Source: a virus. From it: a stretch of DNA of 40,927 nt. The stretch covers positions 1 through 40,927 of the IMG/VR virus record IMGVR_UViG_3300035210_000069. One strand, written 5' to 3'. A program made the translations under genes and the position numbers. Of this stretch, positions 1-8,571 are shown one piece after another; position 1 is the first letter of the stretch; each line of letters opens with the position of its first letter. The notes under the pieces are model-generated. The model did not search any database and was not told the origin of the DNA. It worked only from the letters and a program-made list of their open reading frames with translations.

Positions 1-127
1 TTATCCAGGGAGTGTATAATGATGATTTTTTATTTATTTGATCCGTAGTCATTAAAGGTCCAGTCGATATTTGTATAAACCAAAACGGAGTTTCGTTTGG
101 TATTGAGCCATAATTATCGCAGATGAA
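1..127. repeat. Terminal direct repeat, left copy
   Basis: Bases 1-127 are identical to bases 40801-40927. The repeat lies inside a tail gene that reads continuously across the junction. This fits a circular assembly with a k-mer-length overlap rather than a true packaged terminal repeat. The unique circle is 40,800 bp. Confidence 0.97.
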
Positions 128-376
128 CAGTCGCGTGATCAGATGAAGCTCTTTTAGCACCCCAACATTAACTGTTTCTCCAGTTCCTAATGGGGGAGTT
201 GTTGGACCTCCGGGGTTATCCAGATCACCCTCAAGACTTCCAGAAGTTCCCGCTTTTACCGCAACGTTTCCTATTGCTGTTGGAGATAATGGGTCATATG
301 CAAATTGTTCCGTTGATATTGAACCAGTCAGAACATATCCTTCGCTTGGAATATTTGGTGGTATTGTGAATGACAT
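1..376 (-). CDS. Tail protein with Asp-box motifs, N-terminal part (continues at 40800)
   Basis: This is the 5' part of a gene cut by the linear ends of the contig. Reading from the ATG at 376 down to base 1 and on to base 40800 gives one open frame of 772 residues ending at 38858. The start lies just after the stop of the upstream tail gene (381). The methionine at 40850-40852 is residue 109 in frame, not the true start. The first 108 residues are proline- and glycine-rich with no recognised domain and may anchor the protein to the tail. The C-terminal entry describes the rest. Confidence 0.85.
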   Translation of the reverse strand, partial: MSFTIPPNIPSEGYVLTGSISTEQFAYDPLSPTAIGNVAVKAGTSGSLEGDLDNPGGPTTPPLGTGETVNVGVLKELHLITRLFICDNYGSIPNETPFWFIQISTGPLMTTDQINKKSSLYTPWI

Positions 377-380
377 AATA

Positions 381-3300
381 TTATCCCGTAGCCGTCAAAG
401 ATATATCGTCTGCTATAATCACGTTTGATACTACTTCCTTGTCTATCAAGGTTTTTGTTATTGTATGTTTTCTCTTTACTCCATCTATCGTAGAAAACAA
501 ATATCCCGAATATGTAGGACCGGTAGCTGTTCCGTATTGGCTTACTCGTTGATTTATTATATATGTTAATCCTCCGACCCCTCCTGCAATCTTTTGTGGT
601 ATAGGAGATATCATCACCGTAATTACTGAAGAAAACAATCCAGAATGAGATGCACTCAATTCTCGAAATGCGATTCCCACTTTTATTCCCTTGCTATCTA
701 TAAATGCGTAAGAATACCATACATTTGTGGTCGGTCCGGGTCCGGAAAAGAATGAATCTCTTACTATCGACGAATGGGGCATCCCGGTTATTCCTGTACA
801 TACGTCGGTTGAATCCTGAACGAACCCACTTGTCGTTCCAAGAACACCACTATACGTTCCAAATGGTCCCCCTGCGATAACCACCATAAAGTCAGTTTGG
901 AATGAATTTGACGCTGCATGAATAGTATCAATGCAGGTGAATGGGATATCTGCGATAAGAATACTCCAAGTCGTTCCTCCGTCAAACGACTGAATAATAC
1001 CCGTGAGTGAAGCGACAAATATCTTATCTCCGCCTCCAGTCGTAGATGGAATTACCGATATCGAATTCCATTTTTTAGTATATCCCGTATCACACTCGAT
1101 CCATGTTGCTCCATCGTCAGAAGATTTAAGGACTACTCCTTCCGAAGAACACGCATATACCGATGATATCCCGTGATCTATGCCTGTGAATGTGTATGAT
1201 CTTATCTTCCGTACCCACGCATTGTTTGTGTATGTAAATGTCTGAATAGATGCAATATTTGTACTGTTCGCACAATGTACCGTGGACCCATCACCCGACA
1301 CAACCGAATTCCAAATTCCTGCGTCGAGAGAGTTCCATCCAAAGGTATATCCATAGTCGATTGATATATAAATCCCGGAACTGGTTCCTGCTGCGATAAC
1401 TTTCCCGTCATCAGAAATAGAAACATTTTCCCATAACGCTGACGCTGATCCTGAATGCCATGACGTCCCGCCATCCTTTGTTGAATATATCGATCCTCCA
1501 TAGTCAGCGCACGAAACGCTTAACCCATCAGAAGAACACGCAATTCCTATCCACTTACGGGAGCCTGCACCAGAAGATATTGCCCAAGTCAATCCCCCAT
1601 CCGTTGATTTAAATATCCCTCCTCCATCGGTACACGCCCAAAGGATTTTTCCGTCGATTGATGTACAGATATCCGTCCAGGCCTTTGTGGTCCCGATTGA
1701 GTTTATTCTTCCGACTTTACCATTGGCGACGAATACGGTTGATGACCCTCCGTATGCGGGAAGTAACGATGCAATGACTCCCGTGGGAACCAGCTTCCAT
1801 TCTCCAGATATTTTTTCGTATACCGTTCCTTGTTCTTGGGTAACGAGTATTTTCTTTCCATCTTTTGATACTGCGCAAGCCCACCATGCTTCTGTGTTTC
1901 CGGAAGTTATATCCTGTTTATCCCATGAATTTCCTGAGTCCTGGGAAACATATACTCCATTCCCATCGGTAACGACACAATGAACAATCCCATCTATGGT
2001 CGTAGTCACGTTATTTGCTGAAGATGATAAGTATACTGCCTTCCCCACATTTATGTTCACCACAACCGGAGTTGTTCCTTCTGTTATCCGATATATCCCA
2101 TTGGTGTATGATGAGATCACTACTCCAGTAGCAAAACGTCTTATTCCCGTAGCTGAAGGGAATTTCATCGAGTTTATGATAACTCCCGTTGCATCTATGA
2201 TATAAGGATAAGATCCTCCGGTCACAAGGATACTCGATAATGATCTTGTAGCCTCAAGCGTTGTCCACGCAACAGACCCAATTGATGTCACCGAATAGAA
2301 TGTTGCGCCGGTGTCTGATGAAATATAGACGTATCCTGGAGAAATAACGACGGCGATCTTTGTTCCATCTTCAGAAACAACGACTCCTGGATAATTACCC
2401 GACCCAAGTCCGGGAAGGTCTGCCCATGTCGCATGAGGAGCGTCAGATGAAATCCGGCACTTCCCTGACGATACTGCGGCAACGACCACAAGTCCAGTAC
2501 TTGAACACGCTATCTTTGTCCACGTCCCGTTTCCTGATCCTGTCCTGTCAGAGAATGCCGTTCCAGAGTTTGTCGATTCAAATATGTGACCGCCGGCTAC
2601 TCCTGCGAATACCTTCGTCCCATCGCCGCTACAGCAGATTGCTCCCCAATCAAGCGCATTGGTAGCGGTGACGTATGCCCATGTAGCTCCGAAGTCTGTA
2701 GATTTATAGATCCGCGCTCCTGACACGGCTGCATACATCATGCTTCCATCATCTGATATCGCAATTCCAATTACCGTTCCTGTTGGTGGAGTGGTAGACG
2801 CGGCAAAGGTGAGTCCTTTATCCACGCTGAACTTTGTTGCAGCTCCAGACACTACGACATGGTTCCCATCGGCAGAACATGCGAGGACCGTGCCGGTAAC
2901 TCCGGAAACGGTTGTCCAGGTAACCATTTTATCTTTTGAATACTGAAAGACACCAGCAGTTAATCCAAATACTATTCCAGTATTCGAGTATGCGGCGAGA
3001 GACGGATTAACAGTAGATTTATTTGAAAACGTAATCCAAGTTGCTCCGGCGTCTACGGAATACTTATATACACCTTTTGACGTTACTCCGCCTATCTTTG
3101 CTCCATCTTCAGATATGCACACCGCCGACCAATCTTCGGTTCCGGCCGCGGTTCTTTCTGTCCACGTTGCCCCTGAATCGACGGAAGTCCATATTGACCC
3201 GTTGGCCACACACGCGACAAGGAGGGTTGCGATAGCGTTTCCTGCTACTCCCGACCAATTGAGCGTTCCGGGAGCCGTTATGTTTGAAAAGGTAACTCCC

Positions 3301-3812
3301 GCATTCGCGGACTTTTTTATGTACCCGCCATATTCAGCAGATACTATTTTTTGATTATCGGTAGAAACAACAAGTCCAATCCATTTTACTTGCCCGGGTC
3401 CAGTTATTGGAGTGATAGCGCCTGATCCGACGGGGCATATAAATGCTGCTCTTTGCATCATCGCCACAGGATCATATCCTGCGTCTGAGACAACGGTATA
3501 ATCCGGAGCGCTTCCTGAAATAGTTACTCTACCAAGTGGGTTTGAAATAGGATGAACTCTTGATTTGCCTTGATCGTTAAACCATCTCATTAACCAATCT
3601 TGATTGAACCTGAAAAATTCTACATCTCCACCACGGACCTCTTCGTCTGCGTCTCCATCGACGGGAATAGAATTGTCAAAATTGGTGTTTATTTGGTGGA
3701 TGTTTCCGCCCTCGATATACATATTCACCATATCGAGTATCTCGTATGGAGGATCGTTTTTCTCTCCGCCCGTATCGGTTATTTTGAAGTTGTTTATTAC
3801 GAGTTCTTTCAT
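381..3812 (-). CDS. Large tail protein with about 15 Asp-box (BNR/sortilin-like) repeats
   Basis: The 1143-residue protein has a tail-hub-like N-terminus (about 1-110) and then a long array of Asp-box motifs of the form S-x-D-x-G-x-T-W/F. They fall near residues 168, 209, 251, 291, 328, 370, 412, 454, 498, 623, 735, 777, 817, 897 and 942, spaced about 40 residues apart. Motifs such as SGxIYxSxDxG mark successive beta-propeller blades. Such folds (sialidases, sortilins, photosystem assembly factors) bind glycans or proteins, so a host-surface-binding or hub role is inferred. The start overlaps the preceding stop by ATGA. Its repeat content links it to the two next genes in the operon. A sialidase activity is not claimed, because no catalytic residues were assigned. 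Confidence 0.8.
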   Translation of the reverse strand: MKELVINNFKITDTGGEKNDPPYEILDMVNMYIEGGNIHQINTNFDNSIPVDGDADEEVRGGDVEFFRFNQDWLMRWFNDQGKSRVHPISNPLGRVTISGSAPDYTVVSDAGYDPVAMMQRAAFICPVGSGAITPITGPGQVKWIGLVVSTDNQKIVSAEYGGYIKKSANAGVTFSNITAPGTLNWSGVAGNAIATLLVACVANGSIWTSVDSGATWTERTAAGTEDWSAVCISEDGAKIGGVTSKGVYKYSVDAGATWITFSNKSTVNPSLAAYSNTGIVFGLTAGVFQYSKDKMVTWTTVSGVTGTVLACSADGNHVVVSGAATKFSVDKGLTFAASTTPPTGTVIGIAISDDGSMMYAAVSGARIYKSTDFGATWAYVTATNALDWGAICCSGDGTKVFAGVAGGHIFESTNSGTAFSDRTGSGNGTWTKIACSSTGLVVVAAVSSGKCRISSDAPHATWADLPGLGSGNYPGVVVSEDGTKIAVVISPGYVYISSDTGATFYSVTSIGSVAWTTLEATRSLSSILVTGGSYPYIIDATGVIINSMKFPSATGIRRFATGVVISSYTNGIYRITEGTTPVVVNINVGKAVYLSSSANNVTTTIDGIVHCVVTDGNGVYVSQDSGNSWDKQDITSGNTEAWWACAVSKDGKKILVTQEQGTVYEKISGEWKLVPTGVIASLLPAYGGSSTVFVANGKVGRINSIGTTKAWTDICTSIDGKILWACTDGGGIFKSTDGGLTWAISSGAGSRKWIGIACSSDGLSVSCADYGGSIYSTKDGGTSWHSGSASALWENVSISDDGKVIAAGTSSGIYISIDYGYTFGWNSLDAGIWNSVVSGDGSTVHCANSTNIASIQTFTYTNNAWVRKIRSYTFTGIDHGISSVYACSSEGVVLKSSDDGATWIECDTGYTKKWNSISVIPSTTGGGDKIFVASLTGIIQSFDGGTTWSILIADIPFTCIDTIHAASNSFQTDFMVVIAGGPFGTYSGVLGTTSGFVQDSTDVCTGITGMPHSSIVRDSFFSGPGPTTNVWYSYAFIDSKGIKVGIAFRELSASHSGLFSSVITVMISPIPQKIAGGVGGLTYIINQRVSQYGTATGPTYSGYLFSTIDGVKRKHTITKTLIDKEVVSNVIIADDISLTATG

Positions 3813-4897
3813 ATATGAAACCTTGCGTCCACAACTAGCGTCCCTATAAATTCACAAGCCACTCCTACTGTTGTTAGTCCCGTTACTCCTGAAACTCTAA
3901 ATCTGTAACTTTGTATTTCCACTTCGTATGCCACCAAAGCTCCGCAAGGATAATATGCTATGCCAGGTATTGTGATATCTTGTGTGCCAAAAGAAGGAGA
4001 TAAAATCGGATTCGCCCTCATATTGTACACGTCAACATAAAACGCTGCTAATCCTGGTCCATAAGAATACCCATGCAATTGTGAGTTGATCCTAAAATAC
4101 CTACTGATCAAATTTATTTCTTCTTGCTGCGTCCTTTCTACATACGGTTGAGGATCAGTCCCATCAACAAGCGTTACAAGGCCTACATCTAAAGTAATGG
4201 CTTGATGACCAAGAGTATCGTTCCGAGAATTATAATCACTTCCCGAAGATAACCATATATTTATAAATGCAAAAGAAGAATTTTGATCTGTTCCTATTGT
4301 TTTACCTGATATTGACGGCCACTTTATTTTTATGTCATATCGGTTCCATGATGAACTTATTTTTATTTTTTGAGGTGAAATAGGATAAACAAGTGCAGAT
4401 GGAGATCCTCCTGAACCAAACGACTGAACTCCTTCAATTGATATATTGGGTGTTCCCGAAGATGCCTTGCACCAGATAGATAGCACTTGGTCTTTATCTG
4501 AAAATTGTCTAACGTCTTCTAAATAATACGTTAATGCGGAAAAACTATTCCCTGTTGCATCATCTGTTACAATCGCTTGTGCGTAATACGGAGAAGAAGT
4601 TGGAACTTCCGATTGACCGATGACATGGTTCTGTTTACTCGCCGATATAGTATTTCCTAACGAACTAAAATACCATAATGTTGCAGAGTATCTTCCACCC
4701 GTACCGGCAGAAAATCCATCATTGTCCAGCCAATGTCTGAAATCGGGATTTATAATGTATTGTTTTGGACTCATTTTTACTTGAGCATCTTTTTTTGATA
4801 ACTCATCAAATACGTCTGCGCGTAACTGAGAAATCAATCGTGCGGTTGCGGGATCAATGTTCGGATCAGCGTTAAATGTACGAGACATCTTAAGCAT
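3809..4897 (-). CDS. Tail fibre/appendage protein with carbohydrate-binding-like domain
   Basis: The product is 362 residues from the ATG at 4897, or 359 from the ATG at 4888. GGAGG lies 4 bases before the first and 13 before the second, so the start is uncertain. The central part opens with a motif INPDFRHW followed by GGRYSATLWYF. This resembles the N-x-D/N-F-x-x-W ... Y-x-A-D-x-W opening of carbohydrate-binding modules in phage tail fibres. Near residue 250 the motif PYVERTQQEEINLISRYFRI matches the common fibre signature P-E-R-x-x-x-E-E-x-x-x-x-x-R-Y-F. The gene sits between the head-tail adaptor and the giant Asp-box tail protein, with ATGA overlaps at its downstream end. Receptor binding is inferred. 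Confidence 0.7.
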   Translation of the reverse strand: MLKMSRTFNADPNIDPATARLISQLRADVFDELSKKDAQVKMSPKQYIINPDFRHWLDNDGFSAGTGGRYSATLWYFSSLGNTISASKQNHVIGQSEVPTSSPYYAQAIVTDDATGNSFSALTYYLEDVRQFSDKDQVLSIWCKASSGTPNISIEGVQSFGSGGSPSALVYPISPQKIKISSSWNRYDIKIKWPSISGKTIGTDQNSSFAFINIWLSSGSDYNSRNDTLGHQAITLDVGLVTLVDGTDPQPYVERTQQEEINLISRYFRINSQLHGYSYGPGLAAFYVDVYNMRANPILSPSFGTQDITIPGIAYYPCGALVAYEVEIQSYRFRVSGVTGLTTVGVACEFIGTLVVDARFHI

Positions 4898-5570
4898 CAC
4901 GCCTCCAGTCGCTATCCTGAGACCGGTATTCATTACTTCTGGTGATAAGAGCTGAAAGTTCATCTGCGGCCATTGCCGCCCATATCTGATACGCATCCAT
5001 GCTCTTTCTTATTGCCGCCAATTCAGCGGTAAGTTTAGCCGTCAGATATGATCTCATTTCGTCAAGAACGATGTGCTCATACGTCGTTTCATCCCATGAA
5101 TTTGGAGTAAATATTCTTCGGTAAAATATTTTAAGAGCGTATACGTCGTTGGGAGTAGGATATAAATAAATTCCATGTTCCGTTATTGCATCTTCCTGAT
5201 ACTTTTCTGCGAACATTATCGGTTTTGAATTGTTTGAATTATCAAGTTCTGAGTAATCCATAATCCCGACTCTTCTCAGGCGTACCATTATATTCCCGCT
5301 TTCTATAAGAACGCGAGATATCTTCCCTATTCGATTGAATTCAGTTGCTCCCACCACGCTTGTCGTAAACGAAAGAAACGATACACCAGATGCAGTAATT
5401 GCAGATATAGAACAATCATTGAAGAAAAAAGGAATACGACGCTGAAGACGATCGAGGATATCAAACAGTCTTGATGCTGCTCGATCTTGTATGCTTTGTT
5501 CGGGAGTAGTGTCTCCGAATATATTAAACAACGCTTCATCGATAATGGTCTGTGTCGTCGTATTCTTCAT
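4890..5570 (-). CDS. Head-tail adaptor protein, P22 gp4-like position
   Basis: The protein has 226 residues. It starts with a helical segment containing Q-x-x-x-D-R-A-A-S-R-L-F-D-I-L-D, then an all-beta middle. It ends in a helical bundle with YEHIVLDEMRSYLTAKLTAEL, a layout seen in connector/adaptor proteins that dock under the portal. The place in the operon, after capsid and decoration genes and before tail genes, supports this. A GGGAGA ribosome site precedes the ATG. I cannot separate a P22 gp4-type accessory factor from a gp6/gp11-type adaptor by eye. Confidence 0.55.
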   Translation of the reverse strand: MKNTTTQTIIDEALFNIFGDTTPEQSIQDRAASRLFDILDRLQRRIPFFFNDCSISAITASGVSFLSFTTSVVGATEFNRIGKISRVLIESGNIMVRLRRVGIMDYSELDNSNNSKPIMFAEKYQEDAITEHGIYLYPTPNDVYALKIFYRRIFTPNSWDETTYEHIVLDEMRSYLTAKLTAELAAIRKSMDAYQIWAAMAADELSALITRSNEYRSQDSDWRRDA

Positions 5571-5585
5571 CTTGTCTCCCGGATG

Positions 5586-6035
5586 TTACTCCTCGTCAGT
5601 ACTGTCCGTACCTTCTGATTTTTTTGCAAGCTCTTTCTTCAGGGCTTCATTTTCCTTGGCTATTTTGGTGAGTTCGTCCATGAGAGAGCGGTCTGCTTCG
5701 TTCACAAACATCACTCTGAATCGTGGGATATCCACGTATTCATCAGGAGCGGCATCGTGAGGATCTTCAGCAATATCTTTTTTGAAGACCTCGTCGAATC
5801 CTTTCCCGCCTTCCTTTGTTTTCTTATATATCCGATACGCTCTTGTTCTCAGCTTATCGATGACCTCTTCGGTCAACAACGTCTTTTTACCTGGGGTTAT
5901 CCATACCATGTCTCCGCTATTCAAGCGGATAGGAATGTTGTTTGGTTCGTCTTCCTTTCCCGGAGCGTTACGTTCATTTGCAAAATTCCAATCCACAATA
6001 CATTCTACTTTTTTATCCTTCGTTTCCTTTGCCAT
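5586..6035 (-). CDS. Structural-operon protein of unknown function, C-terminal coiled coil
   Basis: I chose the ATG at 6035 because AGGAG lies at ideal spacing upstream; an in-frame methionine 13 codons earlier lacks one. The 149-residue product begins MAKETKDKKVECIVDW and contains a small beta-rich core (IPIRLNSGDMVWITPGKK). It ends with a charged coiled coil of about 25 residues and an acidic tail. The coiled coil and its place between head decoration and adaptor genes suggest a head or neck component. I do not recognise the family. Confidence 0.7.
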   Translation of the reverse strand: MAKETKDKKVECIVDWNFANERNAPGKEDEPNNIPIRLNSGDMVWITPGKKTLLTEEVIDKLRTRAYRIYKKTKEGGKGFDEVFKKDIAEDPHDAAPDEYVDIPRFRVMFVNEADRSLMDELTKIAKENEALKKELAKKSEGTDSTDEE

Positions 6036-6060
6036 GAGGGTCTCCTTTGAGTTTAAATGT

Positions 6061-6079
6061 GAGGGGAATTTCACCCCTC
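6061..6079 (-). promoter_or_regulatory. Intergenic hairpin in late operon
   Basis: A 6-bp GAGGGG/CCCCTC stem with a 7-base loop lies in the 54-base gap downstream of the InlB-repeat head protein. No U-run follows in the transcribed direction, so it is more likely an mRNA-stabilising or processing hairpin than a strong terminator. Confidence 0.5.
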
Positions 6080-6089
6080 AGTTATTGTG

Positions 6090-6533
6090 TTAAGTCAGAA
6101 TCCACCGAGCATACAGGGTCAACGCCGCTGACGGCATTTTAATGACCGTGGATACTGCATAGTTTGTTCCCGTACCATTCGCCAAGGTATTCCACCCTGA
6201 GAAGGTATAAGAAGTTTTTGCCAGAGTACCCGAATTGGTCTTCAGGGTTACCGCATCATTCTCATAATGGTTCACCGCATCGGTAGGGACAGTCCCCCCG
6301 GTATTGGTATTTCCATCATACGTAATGAGTTTTCCTGTTTCCCATTTAAGATACGGATCATGCGTCACATCCTCAAGATGAGTTGTTGCCACGAGAGTGA
6401 CAAAATTTTCATCCACGGTAATTTCCGATCCGACGGTGAGAGTTTTTATCTCCCCATTATAGGCAACGTCGTATTTGCTTCCATCAGAAGTTACAGGACG
6501 TGACCTTGTAAATTTTCCTGTGATATTTCCCAT
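6090..6533 (-). CDS. Head decoration-like protein with Listeria-Bacteroides (InlB B-type) repeat
   Basis: The protein has 147 residues. Residues about 25-70 carry the pattern NGEIKTLTVGSEITV ... HLEDVTHDPYLKW, which parallels the 67-residue product of the next gene upstream, so the two are paralogous. The C-terminal half (about 72-147) is a repeat of the Listeria-Bacteroides/InlB B-type: YDGN...GGTVPTDA, then YTFSGWNT and a final LTLYARW. These beta-grasp-like repeats occur in surface adhesins. The late-operon place after the capsid gene suggests an exposed head decoration or fibre. AGGGGG precedes the start. Confidence 0.75.
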   Translation of the reverse strand: MGNITGKFTRSRPVTSDGSKYDVAYNGEIKTLTVGSEITVDENFVTLVATTHLEDVTHDPYLKWETGKLITYDGNTNTGGTVPTDAVNHYENDAVTLKTNSGTLAKTSYTFSGWNTLANGTGTNYAVSTVIKMPSAALTLYARWILT

Positions 6534-6542
6534 AAGACCCCC

Positions 6543-6746
6543 TTATGCCCATACGAGATGAGGGCTGATCGCGGTATCACATAGGTGAGATCCGTCGATT
6601 GCTGCCTTTAATCCATTCTCAATGGTTATGGATGATCCAAGGGTTACCGATGCGATGCTTCCATTATGCGATATTTCTATCGATGTTGGAAGAACGGCAG
6701 ACGGAGTGTTGAATGTCCAGGTATATGTTCCTGTTGAAGTAGCCAT
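6543..6746 (-). CDS. Small head protein, paralogue of the downstream decoration protein
   Basis: This 67-residue protein directly follows the major capsid gene. Its core HNGSIASVTLGSSITI ... GSHLCDTAISPHLVW aligns with the N-terminal half of the 147-residue neighbour, sharing NG-I, T-(L/V)-GS-x-ITI/V, HL-x-D and P-x-L-x-W. An AAGGAG site precedes the ATG. A capsid decoration or cement role is inferred from position and duplication only. Confidence 0.65.
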   Translation of the reverse strand: MATSTGTYTWTFNTPSAVLPTSIEISHNGSIASVTLGSSITIENGLKAAIDGSHLCDTAISPHLVWA

Positions 6747-6760
6747 GTTTTATTCTCCTT

Positions 6761-6803
6761 GGGCGGTAAACGCCGCCCATCGTTTGCAAACGACTTATTG
6801 TCG
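6761..6803 (-). promoter_or_regulatory. Hairpin cluster downstream of the capsid gene
   Basis: In the 76-base gap between the capsid stop and the next start lie three inverted repeats. They are CGAC/GTCG, the palindrome TCGTTTGCAAACGA, and a strong GGGCGG/CCGCCC stem with a 6-base loop just before the ribosome site. No U-tract follows. Such hairpins can protect capsid mRNA 3' ends or attenuate read-through. Confidence 0.55.
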
Positions 6804-6822
6804 TGCAGAAATGATCAAAATG

Positions 6823-7830
6823 TTACACGGAAACTGCATGTTCATAATTGCACATAAAAAGGTCATTGGTGATAATGTTCGCAGTTGTGAGCTTCCATCC
6901 GACAAGAGTACGTCTCTTGAGAGGATCGGCCTGTCCACCAGGAGGAACGATGATCGGCTCGAAGGTTCCTTTATCCATAGGACATACGCTGAACGCATCT
7001 TTCGCGAAGATCAACGTCTGATATACGTCAAGCGCAGAAGCGGAAGTAGTGAATTTAAACGTGGTTGAAGCTGCGCCACCAGAGTCCGGAACAATCGGAG
7101 CCATGTCAGATAACAGAAATCTGAAATATCCATATGACCCTACCTCTGCTGGATCCCATTGAGACTCCTGAGGATAGTTGGCGAACGACACGAATTTTCC
7201 AGCCCAGTCAGAATCCGAAGGGTTCTCAAGACAGAATAGAGTGTCCGGATGCACAACCGCCATAAACGCAGGACGAATAGCCTGAGAAGACACTTTGGCT
7301 GAACCATAAATTGCAGAAGTGAATGGCTTAGCATGAGCGCGATCAAATGCCCTCTTAATTTTGTTAAAATCAGCAGGCTTTGGAAGCGTCACAATCGCTG
7401 ATCTGGTAGCGACTCCGCCAGCATAGAACACAGAAGACGTGCCCACGAGCACCCCTGCAAGAATCTTATCTCTGGTGTATGCCATCTGCTCTCCGAGAAT
7501 CATCATAACTTCGGTGATAATCGGGTCGGTGCTAGTAAGATCAGTAAGGTCAGTAATCATGCACAACGCGCCATACTGCACCAAGTTTGCCGATACTTCC
7601 GTATAGGTAAGCGCGGTATAACCTGGACTTGCGCCATCGTCTGACAGGGCAGATCCTACCGCAAACGAGTTGTATCGTCTGAAGAAAATGACCTTTCCAC
7701 TTCTTGAAGCAAACGGTTTTTTTGTTCCCAGTTTCGCATATACGAGGTTCGGGAGTGCTCTTTTCAAAAGCCCCCCATAAAATTTAAGTACCGCACTTGG
7801 TACGGTCGCGGTGGTGATTTCATTAGCCAT
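6823..7830 (-). CDS. Major capsid protein, N4-gp56 family
   Basis: This 335-residue protein forms the icosahedral shell. It begins MANEITTATVPSAV and carries the family pattern LPNLVYAKLGTKKP ... SGKVIFFRRY. Further on come GYTALTYTEVSANLVQYGA and EVMMILGEQMAYTRDKIL, as in N4 gp56-type HK97-fold capsid proteins. A GGAGG site lies before the ATG. It is flanked by a scaffold candidate upstream and decoration genes downstream, the usual head-gene order. A hairpin cluster follows its stop codon. Confidence 0.9.
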   Translation of the reverse strand: MANEITTATVPSAVLKFYGGLLKRALPNLVYAKLGTKKPFASRSGKVIFFRRYNSFAVGSALSDDGASPGYTALTYTEVSANLVQYGALCMITDLTDLTSTDPIITEVMMILGEQMAYTRDKILAGVLVGTSSVFYAGGVATRSAIVTLPKPADFNKIKRAFDRAHAKPFTSAIYGSAKVSSQAIRPAFMAVVHPDTLFCLENPSDSDWAGKFVSFANYPQESQWDPAEVGSYGYFRFLLSDMAPIVPDSGGAASTTFKFTTSASALDVYQTLIFAKDAFSVCPMDKGTFEPIIVPPGGQADPLKRRTLVGWKLTTANIITNDLFMCNYEHAVSV

Positions 7831-7842
7831 ATGGCCTCCTTA

Positions 7843-8568
7843 TTATTCCTGTCGAGGTCTCTTTTGTAATGTCGCAGCGATTTCTTTTTCAAATCGAGCA
7901 TCATCCCAATTGTCAGGATCATCGTCTGCCGAAGTAGACTTCGTCGCAAATTTTGACCCACTTGGAAGAGTTGGCCTGTTCAGGTTTTTAATCGTTTTAT
8001 CTACGATCTCGCTTTCCTTGTTATTTGCCGATTGCATAGTTTTCTCCTTGAGCGCTTGTCTCCATTCAGGATGCAATGATCCGAGAAGATAAGCCGCCTC
8101 GGCGGGATGTTTGTTTCCCATCACGGTATCAAAGACGTCCTGACCATTATCGTATCCAAGTTTTCGGGCAAGATCATCATTTTTGAAGATCTTGTCGGCG
8201 AACTTGAATACTTCGTCATAGTCTTCGTGGTCACGCCTTGCCCTTTCCTCACTCCGTTCGATCCTAAAGATTGCGTTCTCTTTCTGGATCGGACTTAATG
8301 CTTGTTCGAGATATCCCTGCAACTTGTCTTCGGTGATATAGTTGTTTGGATCAGGGTTGTCGAACAGAGGCTTCGGTTTAGCGCCACGCTGTTCTTTGAG
8401 TTGCCGCACCGTGAGCATCCCTTCAAGGTTCGAGATCTTGTCTGCATACTTTTCGTCTAATGCCCTCAATAATTCATTGGGGTCTTGTGTTCCTTCTTCT
8501 TGTACTGGCTCGGATTGAGGGGTTTCAACCACCTCTTCTTCGAGTCCTTGGGTTACATCGTCTTCCAT
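7843..8568 (-). CDS. Capsid scaffold/assembly protein candidate
   Basis: The 241-residue protein is acidic and mostly helical. It has a glutamate- and proline-rich N-terminus (EEEVVETPQSEPVQEEG) and a coiled-coil centre ending in a charged segment. It has no recognised catalytic motif. The position between portal and major capsid genes, the size and the composition match phage scaffolding proteins. AAGGAG within the end of the portal gene serves as its ribosome site. Confidence 0.7.
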   Translation of the reverse strand: MEDDVTQGLEEEVVETPQSEPVQEEGTQDPNELLRALDEKYADKISNLEGMLTVRQLKEQRGAKPKPLFDNPDPNNYITEDKLQGYLEQALSPIQKENAIFRIERSEERARRDHEDYDEVFKFADKIFKNDDLARKLGYDNGQDVFDTVMGNKHPAEAAYLLGSLHPEWRQALKEKTMQSANNKESEIVDKTIKNLNRPTLPSGSKFATKSTSADDDPDNWDDARFEKEIAATLQKRPRQE

Positions 8569-8571
8569 GTG

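Noticed and set aside
1-127. Packaged short direct terminal repeat
   Set aside because: Its length is a common assembler k-mer and it lies inside a continuous tail gene, far from the terminase genes, so a circular-assembly overlap is simpler.
381-3812. Sialidase annotation for the Asp-box protein
   Set aside because: Asp boxes alone are structural. I could not see the arginine triad, Tyr/Glu pair or RIP motif of sialidases.
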